A stretch of 53,280 nt of DNA from the NCBI RefSeq assembly GCF_002939185.1, contig NZ_POVL01000037.1, forward strand, positions 1-53,280, read 5' to 3'. Of this stretch, positions 44,008 to 52,473 are shown in pieces (position 1 is the stretch's first letter; every line of letters begins with the position of its first letter). The position numbers and the translations under genes are program-made. The DNA comes from Enterobacter sichuanensis (GTDB taxonomy: Bacteria; Pseudomonadota; Gammaproteobacteria; Enterobacterales; Enterobacteriaceae). The notes under the pieces are model-generated. The model did no database searches. It was not told where the DNA came from and worked only from the letters and a program-made list of their open reading frames with translations.

Positions 44008-46107
44008 ATGCCCCGACCCATTCCTCTCGAACGTTATCGTAACATCGGTATCTCCGCGCATATCGATGCCGGTAAAACGACCACCACCGAGCGCATCCTG
44101 TTTTATACCGGGATGAGCCACAAGCTGGGCGAAGTACACGATGGCGCGGCAACAACCGACTGGATGGCGCAGGAGCAAGAGCGCGGGATCACTATTACCT
44201 CCGCGGCCGTCAGCTGCTTCTGGCCGGGTATGGACAGAGGCTTTGAACCGCACCGGATCAACATTATCGACACCCCGGGGCACGTGGATTTCACCATTGA
44301 GGTGGAACGTTCCATGCGCGTCCTCGACGGCGCCGTGATGGTGTATGACTCCGTCGGCGGCGTTCAGCCCCAGTCCGAAACCGTCTGGCGTCAGGCGAAT
44401 AAATACCACGTACCGCGTCTGGCCTTCGTCAACAAAATGGACCGTCCGGGTGCCGATTTCTTCCGCGTCGTGCGGATGATGCAGGAGCGCCTGAAGGCGA
44501 ATCCGGTACCGATTGTGATCCCGGTAGGCGCGGAAGAGCACTTCACCGGGGTGGTGGATCTCATCAAGATGCGCACCATTCTATGGGACGATGCCACGCA
44601 GGGGATGGTGTTCACCTACGCGCCCGTGCCGGATGATTTAGTGAATACCGCCCGGGAGTGGCGGGAAAAAATGGTCTCGGCGGCGGCGGAAGCCAGCGAC
44701 GAGCTGATGGATAAATACCTGGAAACGGGCGATCTGGACGAAGCGGAAATCATCAGAGGGCTGCGTATTCGCACCATCTCGGGTGAAATCCAGCCGATGC
44801 TGTGCGGCAGCGCGTTTAAAAACAAGGGCGTGCAGCGCATGCTCGATGCGGTGATTGAGCTGATGCCCTCGCCGCTGGACGTGCCCGCTATCGACGGTGT
44901 GGATGAAAAAGGGCAACACGCTGAGCGTCATCCCAGCGATGATGAGCCATTCTCCGCACTGGCGTTTAAGCTGATGAGTGACCCGTACGTCGGCCAGCTG
45001 ACCTTCATCCGCGTGTACTCTGGCGTGCTGCGCAAAGGCGACGCGGTGTATAACCCGGTGAAAGGGAAGAAAGAGCGGATCGGGCGTATCGTGCTGATGC
45101 ATGCCAACGATCGCCATGAGGTGGACGAACTGCGCGCCGGAGATATCGCGGCCTGCGTTGGGCTGAAAGATGTCACCACGGGTGACACCTTAACGGACCC
45201 GAATGCGGTGATCACCCTGGAACGCATGGAGTTCCCCGATCCGGTTATCTCGCTGGCTATCGAGCCGAAAACGAAAGGTGACCAGGAGAAAATGGGGATC
45301 GCCCTGCAGCGTCTGGCAGCGGAAGATCCCTCTTTCCGCCTGCATACTGACGAAGAGTCCGGTCAGACCATTATTTCCGGGATGGGAGAGTTGCACCTGG
45401 AGATTATCGTCGACCGCATGAAGCGTGAGTTTGGCGTCGAGGCGAACATTGGCCGTCCGCAGGTCACCTACCGGGAGACCTTGCGTAAAGCGGTGAAGGA
45501 TATCGAAGGCAAATTTGTCCGTCAGTCCGGTGGGAAAGGGCAGTACGGTCATGTGGTGCTGAGCCTGGAGCCGACCGAGCCCGGCAGTGGCTTTACGTTT
45601 GAAGATGCCACCAAGGGCGGCGTGGTGCCGCGCGAGTATATTCCGTCCGTTGAGAAAGGGCTGCGTGAAGCCATGAACAGCGGTGTGCTGGCCGGATATC
45701 CGGTTGTCGATGTCAAAGCGACGCTGACGTTTGGTTCGTATCACGATGTCGACTCCTCGGAGATGGCCTTCCGCATGGCGGCAATCCTCGGCTTTAAAGA
45801 GGGGGCGCGCAGGGCGGATCCGGTGATCCTTGAGCCGATCATGCACGTGGAGGTGGAAACACCCGAAGAGTATGCCGGCAATATTATGGGCGATCTCTCT
45901 TCCCGTCGTGGCATGGTTCAGGGCATGGAAGAGCAGTACGGAAGCCAGATTATTCGCGCGGATGTACCGCTGGCGGAGATGTTTGGTTACGCCACGACAT
46001 TACGCTCAATGTCCCAGGGACGCGCGACGTATACGATGGAGTTCCATCATTTTGCGGAAGCTCCGCGAAATGTGGCGGATGAGATTATTGCGCGGCGTGC
46101 GAAGTAG
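44008..46107 (+). CDS. fusA2: Elongation factor G, second type (FusA2)
   Basis: A 699-residue, full-length translational GTPase. GTP-binding motifs are intact: [15 protein letters not shown] (P-loop residues 17-24), RGITITSAA (switch I), [15 protein letters not shown] (switch II) and NKMD. Domains II to V follow, including the [22 protein letters not shown] and [13 protein letters not shown] segments of domain IV. It is clearly diverged from E. coli EF-G and lies outside the rpsL-rpsG-fusA-tufA setting, with its own divergent regulator and terminator, so it is probably an accessory copy. AAGGAAATATC precedes the ATG. It may act in stress, slow growth or fusidic-acid tolerance; none is shown by the sequence. 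Confidence 0.9.
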   Translation: MPRPIPLERYRNIGISAHIDAGKTTTTERILFYTGMSHKLGEVHDGAATTDWMAQEQERGITITSAAVSCFWPGMDRGFEPHRINIIDTPGHVDFTIEVERSMRVLDGAVMVYDSVGGVQPQSETVWRQANKYHVPRLAFVNKMDRPGADFFRVVRMMQERLKANPVPIVIPVGAEEHFTGVVDLIKMRTILWDDATQGMVFTYAPVPDDLVNTAREWREKMVSAAAEASDELMDKYLETGDLDEAEIIRGLRIRTISGEIQPMLCGSAFKNKGVQRMLDAVIELMPSPLDVPAIDGVDEKGQHAERHPSDDEPFSALAFKLMSDPYVGQLTFIRVYSGVLRKGDAVYNPVKGKKERIGRIVLMHANDRHEVDELRAGDIAACVGLKDVTTGDTLTDPNAVITLERMEFPDPVISLAIEPKTKGDQEKMGIALQRLAAEDPSFRLHTDEESGQTIISGMGELHLEIIVDRMKREFGVEANIGRPQVTYRETLRKAVKDIEGKFVRQSGGKGQYGHVVLSLEPTEPGSGFTFEDATKGGVVPREYIPSVEKGLREAMNSGVLAGYPVVDVKATLTFGSYHDVDSSEMAFRMAAILGFKEGARRADPVILEPIMHVEVETPEEYAGNIMGDLSSRRGMVQGMEEQYGSQIIRADVPLAEMFGYATTLRSMSQGRATYTMEFHHFAEAPRNVADEIIARRAK

Positions 46108-46117
46108 TTAGTTAATT

Positions 46118-46152
46118 ACACATGGTAGTCATTGGGCTACCATGTGTTTTTG
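46118..46152 (+). terminator. Strong intrinsic terminator after fusA2
   Basis: ACACATGGTAG / CTACCATGTGT is a perfect 11-bp stem with an 8-nt loop followed by TTTTTG. It starts 11 bases past the fusA2 stop. Confidence 0.93.
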
Positions 46153-46180
46153 CTGCTGTAGCAGGGGGGCTGTCAGTTAA

Positions 46181-46606
46181 TTACTTGATCAGCGTGGCCG
46201 ATCGAACTTTCCATTTCCCTTTTTCCTGAACGAGACAATCTGCTACAACGTGATCTTGTTTCTTACCAAACGCGATATAAACGTTTGTGCAAACGGCATC
46301 AAAATCAGAATGCAGGACGGTTATCTGATTCCAGTCCTCATCCCAATCCTGCGCTTTAATGAACATATCCGCATCAGGCATGTCTTTCTCGTTACTATCC
46401 CCTGAGTACATTTCCTTAATTGCAGCAATTGTCCCTGAGGCAACGTATTCATGCATGATGTCTGGATTGAGAACCGGCGGTTTGTCCTGATTCAGCTGCG
46501 CGATATACCATTGGTTGAATTTGAGCGCTGCCTGCTCTGGGGCATAGACACTTCCAGCAACCGCGAACGGAGACAGGGCAAAGAGAAAAAAGTAGAGTAT
46601 TTTCAT
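46181..46606 (-). CDS. Exported immunity-like protein (DUF3828-type)
   Basis: A 141-residue protein with a clear signal peptide (MKILYFFLFALSPFAVAGSVYA), so it should act in the periplasm. The mature part (AALKFNQWYIAQL, DIMHEYVASGTIAAIKEMY, DADMFIKAQDWDEDW) looks like the DUF3828 class found beside peptidoglycan-acting type VI effectors. Two cysteines (AVCTNV, ADCLV) may form a disulfide. Its ATG overlaps the stop of the upstream effector remnant by one base (TAATG), which shows former co-translation of an effector and its immunity protein. The longer frame starting at 46672 lies within that remnant and is rejected. Identity of the family is by recall. Confidence 0.7.
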   Translation of the reverse strand: MKILYFFLFALSPFAVAGSVYAPEQAALKFNQWYIAQLNQDKPPVLNPDIMHEYVASGTIAAIKEMYSGDSNEKDMPDADMFIKAQDWDEDWNQITVLHSDFDAVCTNVYIAFGKKQDHVVADCLVQEKGKWKVRSATLIK

Positions 46607-46740
46607 TAGTCGTGCCTGAACAGTGCGTATTTTCCACCGGTTCTGATTGCTTCGGTGACGTAGCGAGCACAATACCCCGTACTTTTCGGTTGGGCGTGTG
46701 ATTTGGCATACGAGATTGCACCATCTTTATTCCATGACAT
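46606..46740 (-). pseudogene. Internally deleted peptidoglycan amidase effector
   Basis: The 44-codon frame begins MSWNKDGAISYAKSHA and continues with STGYCARYVTEAIRTGG, the catalytic-Cys segment of CHAP/NlpC-like type VI amidase effectors, then jumps to KYALFRHD and stops. Intact relatives (recalled) are about 120-160 residues, with the catalytic His in the part that is missing here and an end resembling the YxIYRHD-like tail. I read this as a gene with an in-frame loss of the middle part, keeping the first 36 and last 8 codons. AAGGA precedes the ATG at 46740. The following immunity-like gene is intact. An alternative is a natural short protein. Confidence 0.6.
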
Positions 46741-46866
46741 GAGATATTTCCTTAATAAAAGAGTTCTAAGAAACAACTCCGAAAATATCCTCCGTTTCGC
46801 ATCATTATTGTAAACATAAAATGCCATAGAATTTTACTATAATTCAGTAAGATATGATTTAGGCAA

Positions 46867-47439
46867 TCAATCCAGCGCCTTCACCATCTTCCCACTCGCC
46901 ACAAACGTCCCCGCGCCCAGATGATGCAGCGTATTCAGCTTATCACCGTCAAACTGCCAGCGTCCTTCGACAAACGCGCGCTCATCCGCTGCCGCTGAAA
47001 CCACTTCGCCAAACAACGTATCGTACTTTTCTGCTGCGGATGTGACGGGTAATAACCGACACTCCATCCATGCCAGACATTTTTCTTCTATGACGGGCAG
47101 GCCGAGCGCGGGACCGTTTACCACCGGGATGCCGTAACAGTTGAATTTGTCTTCATCACGTCCACTGACGCTACCCACCGCCCAGGTCCAGTTGGCTGCA
47201 GCCACGCCGGGAATGACGATGCCAAACTTTCCGCTGCGTTCAATCAGTTCGCGCGACCAGGTGCTTTTATCCACCACAATAGCGATGCGCGGCGGTTCAA
47301 ATTCCACAGGCATGGACCAAGCGGCGGCCATAACGTTGCGTCTGTCCAGGGTTTCATCCCGGCTGGTGATAAGTACGGTGGGGCCGTGGTTCAGCAGACG
47401 GCTGGCATGCCGTAATTCAACAGGGCGAAAGTGGCTCAT
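46867..47439 (-). CDS. yddH: Flavin reductase-like FMN-binding protein YddH
   Basis: A 190-residue split-barrel flavoprotein of the flavin reductase-like/DIM6-NTAB class: HASRLLNHGPTVLITSRD, NVMAAAWSMPVEFEPPRIAIVVD (in part) and GKFGIVIPG. It resembles E. coli YddH, a putative oxidoreductase located next to nhoA. Activity is unproven, but a class of this type gives reduced FMN to monooxygenases such as the two at 29-33 kb; nothing in the position shows they work together. The AGGAGATCCT site precedes the ATG. It is divergent from nhoA. Confidence 0.85.
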   Translation of the reverse strand: MSHFRPVELRHASRLLNHGPTVLITSRDETLDRRNVMAAAWSMPVEFEPPRIAIVVDKSTWSRELIERSGKFGIVIPGVAAANWTWAVGSVSGRDEDKFNCYGIPVVNGPALGLPVIEEKCLAWMECRLLPVTSAAEKYDTLFGEVVSAAADERAFVEGRWQFDGDKLNTLHHLGAGTFVASGKMVKALD

Positions 47440-47547
47440 AGGATCTCCTCATCTACAAAGATGAGTATGCAGAAAAAGCACGGAAATCAAAGTGGACACG
47501 TAGAATTAGTTTATAAACACAGCATCACTATCAAAGGAAACTGATAT

Positions 47548-48384
47548 ATGTCCCCCTTTCTGACTGCCTATTACGCTCGTATCGGCTGGAAGCAGCCGGC
47601 CTCTGTTGATATCGACACCCTGCGAGCGCTGCATTTGCATCACAACTGTGCGATCCCTTTTGAGAATATCGATGTCGTCCTGCCGCGCGAAATCCAGCTT
47701 GACGATCAGTGCCTGGTCGACAAACTGGTGACAGGGAGACGTGGGGGATACTGCTTTGAGCAAAACGGCCTGTTCGAGCGAGTCTTGCGCGAGGTCGGGT
47801 TTACGGTGCGTAGCGTGCTCGGGCGCGTCGTATTAGCTAATCCGCCGCAAATGCCGCCGCGTACGCACCGCCTGCTGTTAGTTGAGCTTAACGGCGAGCG
47901 ATGGATTGCCGACGTTGGGTTTGGCGGCCAGACGCTGACGGCGCCGATTCGTCTGCTCGCTAGCGAAGAACAGGAGACGCCGCACGGGCTGTATCGTCTG
48001 CTGAGCGAAGGCAACGACTGGGTGCTGCAGTTCCGACACCACGAGCACTGGCAGTCGATGTACCACTTTGACCTGACAACGCAGTATTTCAGTGATTATG
48101 TGATGGGGAATTTCTGGTCGGCGCACTGGCCGCAGTCGCATTTCCGTCACCATCTGCTGATGTGTCGCCATCTGCCGGATGGCGGCAAGCTGACGCTAAC
48201 CAACTTCAACTTTACCCACTGGCAGAACGGCCATGTGGAGGAGCAGATCCATCTCCCCGATGCCGCGGCGCTGTATCAACTGATGCAGACGCGCTTTGGG
48301 CTGGGCGTTGATGATGCGAAACACGGTTTTTCACTGGCAGAGCTGACGGCAGTGATGGCGGGTTTTGATACGCACGGGAAATAA
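47548..48384 (+). CDS. nhoA: Arylamine N-acetyltransferase NhoA
   Basis: A 278-residue arylamine/N-hydroxyarylamine acetyltransferase that transfers acetyl from acetyl-CoA to aromatic amines and hydrazines. The catalytic triad is visible: C69 in RRGGYCFEQN, H107 in PPRTHRLLL and D122 in WIADVGFGGQTL. Length equals that of the enterobacterial enzyme (E. coli 281). AAGGAAACTGAT precedes the ATG. It is divergent from yddH as expected from the E. coli neighbourhood, and convergent to a GlxA-type AraC regulator 9 bases away. Confidence 0.94.
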   Translation: MSPFLTAYYARIGWKQPASVDIDTLRALHLHHNCAIPFENIDVVLPREIQLDDQCLVDKLVTGRRGGYCFEQNGLFERVLREVGFTVRSVLGRVVLANPPQMPPRTHRLLLVELNGERWIADVGFGGQTLTAPIRLLASEEQETPHGLYRLLSEGNDWVLQFRHHEHWQSMYHFDLTTQYFSDYVMGNFWSAHWPQSHFRHHLLMCRHLPDGGKLTLTNFNFTHWQNGHVEEQIHLPDAAALYQLMQTRFGLGVDDAKHGFSLAELTAVMAGFDTHGK

Positions 48385-48390
48385 CCTGGA

Positions 48391-48424
48391 CCGCTATCGG
48401 CCGCGAAATTCGCGTCGATAGCGG
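48391..48424. terminator. Inverted repeat between nhoA and AraC gene
   Basis: CCGCTATCG (48391-48399) and CGATAGCGG (48416-48424) are perfect 9-bp arms with an inner CGCGAA/TTCGCG pair. The repeat sits within the last codons of the minus-strand regulator and begins 7 bases after the nhoA stop, so it may act as a shared terminator despite lacking a U-run. Confidence 0.5.
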
Positions 48425-49347
48425 GAAGGCGACGTATTCAGCCGATTGTTAAAGTGACGACGCAAGGAGGTTGTCGAGGGAAACCCGACCCGCTCGGCAA
48501 TGTCATCCACCGGCTGGTCAGTTTTTTCGAGATAACGTTGCGCGACGTTAATGCGTTGGTTCAGCAGCCAGCGCGAAAAACTCTCCCCGGTTGTTTGCTG
48601 AATACGCCGGGTAAAGCTGCGGCGGCTCATACAGGCCTTTTCCGCCACGCAGTCCAGCGTGAGGGCGAGCGCAAGGTTCTCCGTTGCCCAGGCCAGCGCG
48701 TTGGTGAAATTATCCCCGCGACGCGTATTCTGAACCGGTAATTCGACATATTGCCGCTGTCCACCCTGACGATGGGACGGTACAACCAGCAAACGCGCGA
48801 CGCTGTTTGCCACTTCTGCTCCCCATGCCTGACGCACCAGATGCAGACAGCAGTCGATACTGGCCGCTGTTCCTGCAGAAGTGACAACGTCACCATCATC
48901 GATATAAAGTACGTCATTATTCATTTGCGCACAGGGGTAAAGGCGCTGAAAGTCAGCTGCCCATCGCCAGTGCGTTGTCGCAGGCCGGTTTTTTAATAGC
49001 CCGGCGGCTGCGACAACAAACGCGCCCATACACAAACCGATAATACGTGCTCCTGCGGCATGGGCATTTTGCAAGGCCTGCAAAAGTTCTGGTTCAGGAA
49101 CATGCTCAGGGACATCCCAGCTTGGGACGATGACCATATCCATTCCGGCCAACCCATCCAGCCCGCGCTCAACAACGATAGAAAAACCCGCATTGGTTTT
49201 AAGCACACCAGGCGTCGTGGCGCAAACAACCAGCTGACAAAGTGGCTCACCTTTCGGCGTCAGCGCTTTCTCAAACACGGCATACGGCACCGACAGGTGA
49301 AAAGGGATGATGCCATTAAATACCACAATACCAATTTTCAACGTCAT
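48394..49347 (-). CDS. GlxA-type AraC-family regulator with DJ-1/PfpI domain
   Basis: A 317-residue regulator with an N-terminal DJ-1/PfpI-like domain (KIGIVVFNGIIPFHLSVPY; GLCMGAF with a Cys at the nucleophile-elbow place) and a C-terminal AraC double helix-turn-helix (CMSRRSFTRRIQQTTGESFSRWLLNQRI in part; VDDIAERVGFPSTTSLRRHFN). It belongs to the FtrA/GlxA group. I place the start at 49347 (GGAGACTGAT upstream) and not at 49359. Its upstream neighbour on the same strand is an exported hydrolase of the isochorismatase family, and a perfect inverted repeat lies between them. Confidence 0.88.
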   Translation of the reverse strand: MTLKIGIVVFNGIIPFHLSVPYAVFEKALTPKGEPLCQLVVCATTPGVLKTNAGFSIVVERGLDGLAGMDMVIVPSWDVPEHVPEPELLQALQNAHAAGARIIGLCMGAFVVAAAGLLKNRPATTHWRWAADFQRLYPCAQMNNDVLYIDDGDVVTSAGTAASIDCCLHLVRQAWGAEVANSVARLLVVPSHRQGGQRQYVELPVQNTRRGDNFTNALAWATENLALALTLDCVAEKACMSRRSFTRRIQQTTGESFSRWLLNQRINVAQRYLEKTDQPVDDIAERVGFPSTTSLRRHFNNRLNTSPSRYRREFRGR

Positions 49348-49361
49348 ATCAGTCTCCATGT

Positions 49362-49388
49362 GCCAGCCAGTATAGAAGTCTGGCTGGC
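49362..49388. promoter_or_regulatory. Perfect 9-bp inverted repeat upstream of the AraC gene
   Basis: GCCAGCCAG / CTGGCTGGC with a 9-nt spacer lies between the hydrolase stop and the regulator start, both on the minus strand. Without a U-run it may be an operator, attenuator or weak terminator. Confidence 0.45.
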
Positions 49389-49408
49389 GACAGGGTTTAA
49401 GTCCGGTC

Positions 49409-50125
49409 TTATTTTGTGACTGGCAGTGCTATAACGTCTTCAGTGGTCATTATCTCAGCGAATACATCGGCAACACCGGCTAATGCCGCACGTTGCAGTG
49501 TTTTGTGATCCACCACGCCACCCTGACCGTCATCCAGATCGCGTGTTGCTGTTGCATCTTCTGGAATAATCACGCTGTAACCCAGGGGGACGGCGTCACG
49601 CGCAGTAGACGAAATGCACATATGCGTCATCAGACCAATCACAATCACGGTTTTAATCCCTTTTTTCTTTAATTGCGCATCCAGATCGGTGCCAACAAAA
49701 GAACTGGGGGTCGTTTTGGTGATAATAGTGTCTTGCGCAGAAGGTTGCAGATCTTTATGGAATTGCGCATAGACAGACCCTTCGGCGAACAGCGGGCTAT
49801 CCTTCGGCCCCAGATGACGCACGAAGTATACCGGCAGCCCGATATGATGGGCATAGCTGACCAGTTTTTGGCTATTCTTAAGGACTTTCTCGCCATCCGG
49901 GATAACCATCTGACCGCGAAAATCGTTTGATGCGTAATATTCGTTTTGAATATCCACGACGATTAACGCAGTGTCAGAAGCAGATAAAGATTGCGTTGCC
50001 GTTGCGCCCGTCATCGCGCGAATTGTTTTGCTATTCATCCGGGGTGTCTCCTGTTCGGTAGCGTAAGTGGAAAACGTACTTATCATGCCAATCAGCAATG
50101 CCGTACGAAAAATGGATATCTTCAC
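49409..50125 (-). CDS. Exported isochorismatase-family cysteine hydrolase
   Basis: A 238-residue hydrolase. The isochorismatase fold is marked by the catalytic Asp in ALIVVDIQNEY (D58), a Lys candidate in TKTTPSSF, and the nucleophile Cys in THMCISSTARDA. An N-terminal signal-like sequence (VKISIFRTALLIGMISTFSTYA) points to export, which is unusual for this normally cytoplasmic family. The start is GTG at 50125 behind GAGGG; a longer ATG frame from 50158 would put a polar stretch before the signal and lacks a ribosome site. It lies just upstream of the GlxA-type regulator. Substrate is unknown. Confidence 0.8.
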   Translation of the reverse strand: MKISIFRTALLIGMISTFSTYATEQETPRMNSKTIRAMTGATATQSLSASDTALIVVDIQNEYYASNDFRGQMVIPDGEKVLKNSQKLVSYAHHIGLPVYFVRHLGPKDSPLFAEGSVYAQFHKDLQPSAQDTIITKTTPSSFVGTDLDAQLKKKGIKTVIVIGLMTHMCISSTARDAVPLGYSVIIPEDATATRDLDDGQGGVVDHKTLQRAALAGVADVFAEIMTTEDVIALPVTK

Positions 50126-50232
50126 GTGAATTCCCTCTGTGTTCTGTTCGGGAGCCATTATTTCGCACAGTCATCAACGACAGGAGTCACCTGGAACACC
50201 AATACCGGTACTTTTGGGCCAATATGAGACGG

Positions 50233-51162
50233 TTACAACTGGGTAAATTTGCCAATCCAGGGGCTGCGGTTTTCACCGGACCACAGATGTAAAACCATCT
50301 CCCGGAACTTCTCCGCCGCCGGGCTCAGGGTTGTTTCCCGGCGCTGTACCAGCCCCAGGGTGCGGCGTATGACGGGTTCAATCAGCGGACGGCTGACCAG
50401 AATATGATGTTCATCGGTCGGCATCGCCAGGCTGGGAACGACAGAGACGCCAAGACCCGCTTCCACCATCCCCAGTGACGTTGACAGATGACGCACTTCA
50501 TAAAACCAGTTCGGTTTCCAGGCCATTTTCTCGAACGCCTGATCGATAAGCGAACGGTTCCCGCTGGAACGCCTGACCCCAATCAGCTTCATGCCTGCCA
50601 GATCGTCCCAGGTCACCAGCGGTTTTTTCGCCAGTTCATTGTCGCGGCGGCATGCCAGAACAAAAGGTTCGTTCACCAGCGGGGCAAAATCGATATTCGG
50701 ATGTGTGATGTTTATCATATTTATACCGAAATCTGCGTCGCCATTTAAAACCGCTTCGAGACAATCGCTGGCACTGTGCTCAAGGATGCGGATCCGGATG
50801 TTTGGGTAGTCATTGTTATAATCTCGTATCACGGAAGGCAGGAAATAGAAGGCGGCAATAGGGATACAGGAAACTGTAATAACCCCGGCCTGATGCGTCG
50901 CCATCTCTTTAATACTCAGGACTGAGCTTTCATAAAAATCGATTAAATTCTTTGCTTTAGGTAAAAATTCTCTTCCCACCGTTGTGAGCTTGACGCTGCG
51001 CGTTGAACGCTCAAACAGCGTGGTACCCAGACTTTCTTCCAGTTTTTGAATTCTTCGTGTTAACGCCGGTTGTGAAATATGAAGAAATTGCGACGCTTTT
51101 GTAAAACATCCGATTTCTGCAATTTTTACAAACGCTTGTATTCCCTGTAATTCATGTTGCAT
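50233..51162 (-). CDS. LysR-family regulator next to galD-like gene
   Basis: A 309-residue LysR regulator: N-terminal helix-turn-helix FVKIAEIGCFTKASQFLHISQPALTRRIQKLE (in part CFTKASQFLHISQPALTRR) and a two-lobe effector domain beginning near AGVITVSCIPIAAFYFLPSVI. It is divergent from a PrpF/GalD-like tautomerase with a dyad ATAAC-N6-GTTAT in the gap, as for YbhD and YbhH in E. coli. Likely it activates that gene and the transporter behind it in response to an aromatic-acid or tricarboxylate intermediate; the inducer is not known. Confidence 0.88.
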   Translation of the reverse strand: MQHELQGIQAFVKIAEIGCFTKASQFLHISQPALTRRIQKLEESLGTTLFERSTRSVKLTTVGREFLPKAKNLIDFYESSVLSIKEMATHQAGVITVSCIPIAAFYFLPSVIRDYNNDYPNIRIRILEHSASDCLEAVLNGDADFGINMINITHPNIDFAPLVNEPFVLACRRDNELAKKPLVTWDDLAGMKLIGVRRSSGNRSLIDQAFEKMAWKPNWFYEVRHLSTSLGMVEAGLGVSVVPSLAMPTDEHHILVSRPLIEPVIRRTLGLVQRRETTLSPAAEKFREMVLHLWSGENRSPWIGKFTQL

Positions 51163-51196
51163 GTCTGCATCCCATTTTCGCTTTTCTTAAACCACG

Positions 51197-51212
51197 ATAA
51201 CGCAAGGGTTAT
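51197..51212. promoter_or_regulatory. LysR-type binding dyad
   Basis: ATAAC-N6-GTTAT is a perfect 5-6-5 dyad that includes the T-N11-A LysR core. It lies 35 bases from the lysR start and 104 bases from the galD-like start. Confidence 0.5.
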
Positions 51213-51316
51213 TAATGTGCAAAACGTATTAATCCCGCTTTTTTTGACATTAGAGTTATCAACTGGAGTGTGAAAACCTTATTGCGCTCCTGATAAAAGT
51301 GAAATGAGAAAAAGAC

Positions 51317-52405
51317 ATGCTTAAGATCCCATGTGTATTAATGCGTGGCGGGACATCAAAAGGTCCCGTCATTCTGGCCAGCGACCTGCCTGCGGAAACC
51401 GAAGCGCGTGATGCGGTTTTACTCAGCCTGATGGGCGCGGGCCATGAACTTGAAATTGACGGTATTGGCGGAGGAAGCCCGCAAACCAGTAAGGTGGCCA
51501 TCGTCAGTCCTTCCGACAGCCCGGACGCTGATGTGGATTATCTCTTTGCGCAGGTGATGGTCAACGAACGTCGCGTCGATACCACACCCAACTGCGGCAA
51601 CATGCTCTGTGCCGTGGGGCCCTTTGCGATAGAAAAAGGGCTGGTGAAGGCGCAAAGCCCGGTAACGACGGTGCGGATCCGTAATCTTAATACCGGGACT
51701 CTGGTTGATGCGGAAGTGCAAACGCCAGATTTCCGGGTCGTGTATGAAGGCGATACCCAGATTGACGGTGTGCCGGGTACCGCTGCGCCCATTGGCTTAA
51801 CGTTCCTGAATTCTGCGGGTTCTAAAACAGGAAAATTACTGCCAACGGAGAGTGTGACAAACGAATTCGACGGAATTGAAGTCACCTGTATCGATATGGC
51901 AATGCCCATGGTATTGATTGACGCCTCAGCCCTGGGAAAAACAGGAGGGGAGTCACCCGCAGAGCTGGACGCTGATAAGGCTTTTAAAGAAAAGCTCGAA
52001 CATCTGCGTCGTCAGGCTGGCGCCGCGATGGGCTTAGGGGACGTGTCCAACAAAGTGATCCCTAAACCGGTTCTGCTCAGCAAGGCGCGTAACGGCGGAA
52101 CGCTTCAGGTGCGCTATTTCATGCCACACACCTGTCATAAATCACTGGCGATTACCGGATCAATTGGTATTTCGACCGCGACGCTCATTGAAGGATCCGT
52201 CGCCGCGAAAATTATCGCCGACCGACCAAAGGATCGTTTTACCAATATTATTGATATCGAACATCCAAGTGGAAAAATATCGGTGTCACTATTGAGGGAA
52301 GATAACAATATCGAAAATACCCGTGCGGCGGTTATTCGTACTTCACGTAAATTATTTGAAGGCGTTGTTTGCGTACCTGAGAAAATGCTCTCTGAAGTTG
52401 ATTAA
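51317..52405 (+). CDS. 4-oxalomesaconate tautomerase / PrpF-family isomerase
   Basis: A 362-residue PrpF-fold isomerase that resembles Pseudomonas GalD (361 residues), which tautomerises 4-oxalomesaconate in gallate breakdown, and E. coli YbhH. Visible landmarks: PCVLMRGGTSKGPVI, EIDGIGGGSPQTSKVAIV, TTPNCGNMLCAVGPFAI with the catalytic Cys region, EVTCIDMAMPMVL, and IEHPSGKISVSL. No other gallate or protocatechuate genes are in view, so the precise substrate is open: methylaconitate and related enol acids are alternatives. An MFS transporter 68 bases downstream is probably in the same operon, and a LysR regulator is divergent. Confidence 0.87.
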   Translation: MLKIPCVLMRGGTSKGPVILASDLPAETEARDAVLLSLMGAGHELEIDGIGGGSPQTSKVAIVSPSDSPDADVDYLFAQVMVNERRVDTTPNCGNMLCAVGPFAIEKGLVKAQSPVTTVRIRNLNTGTLVDAEVQTPDFRVVYEGDTQIDGVPGTAAPIGLTFLNSAGSKTGKLLPTESVTNEFDGIEVTCIDMAMPMVLIDASALGKTGGESPAELDADKAFKEKLEHLRRQAGAAMGLGDVSNKVIPKPVLLSKARNGGTLQVRYFMPHTCHKSLAITGSIGISTATLIEGSVAAKIIADRPKDRFTNIIDIEHPSGKISVSLLREDNNIENTRAAVIRTSRKLFEGVVCVPEKMLSEVD

Positions 52406-52473
52406 ATAAAATCCGAAAAACATCTGCCTTACACAACGAAATTCTGTACCTTAACTATAATACTGAGGTTATT

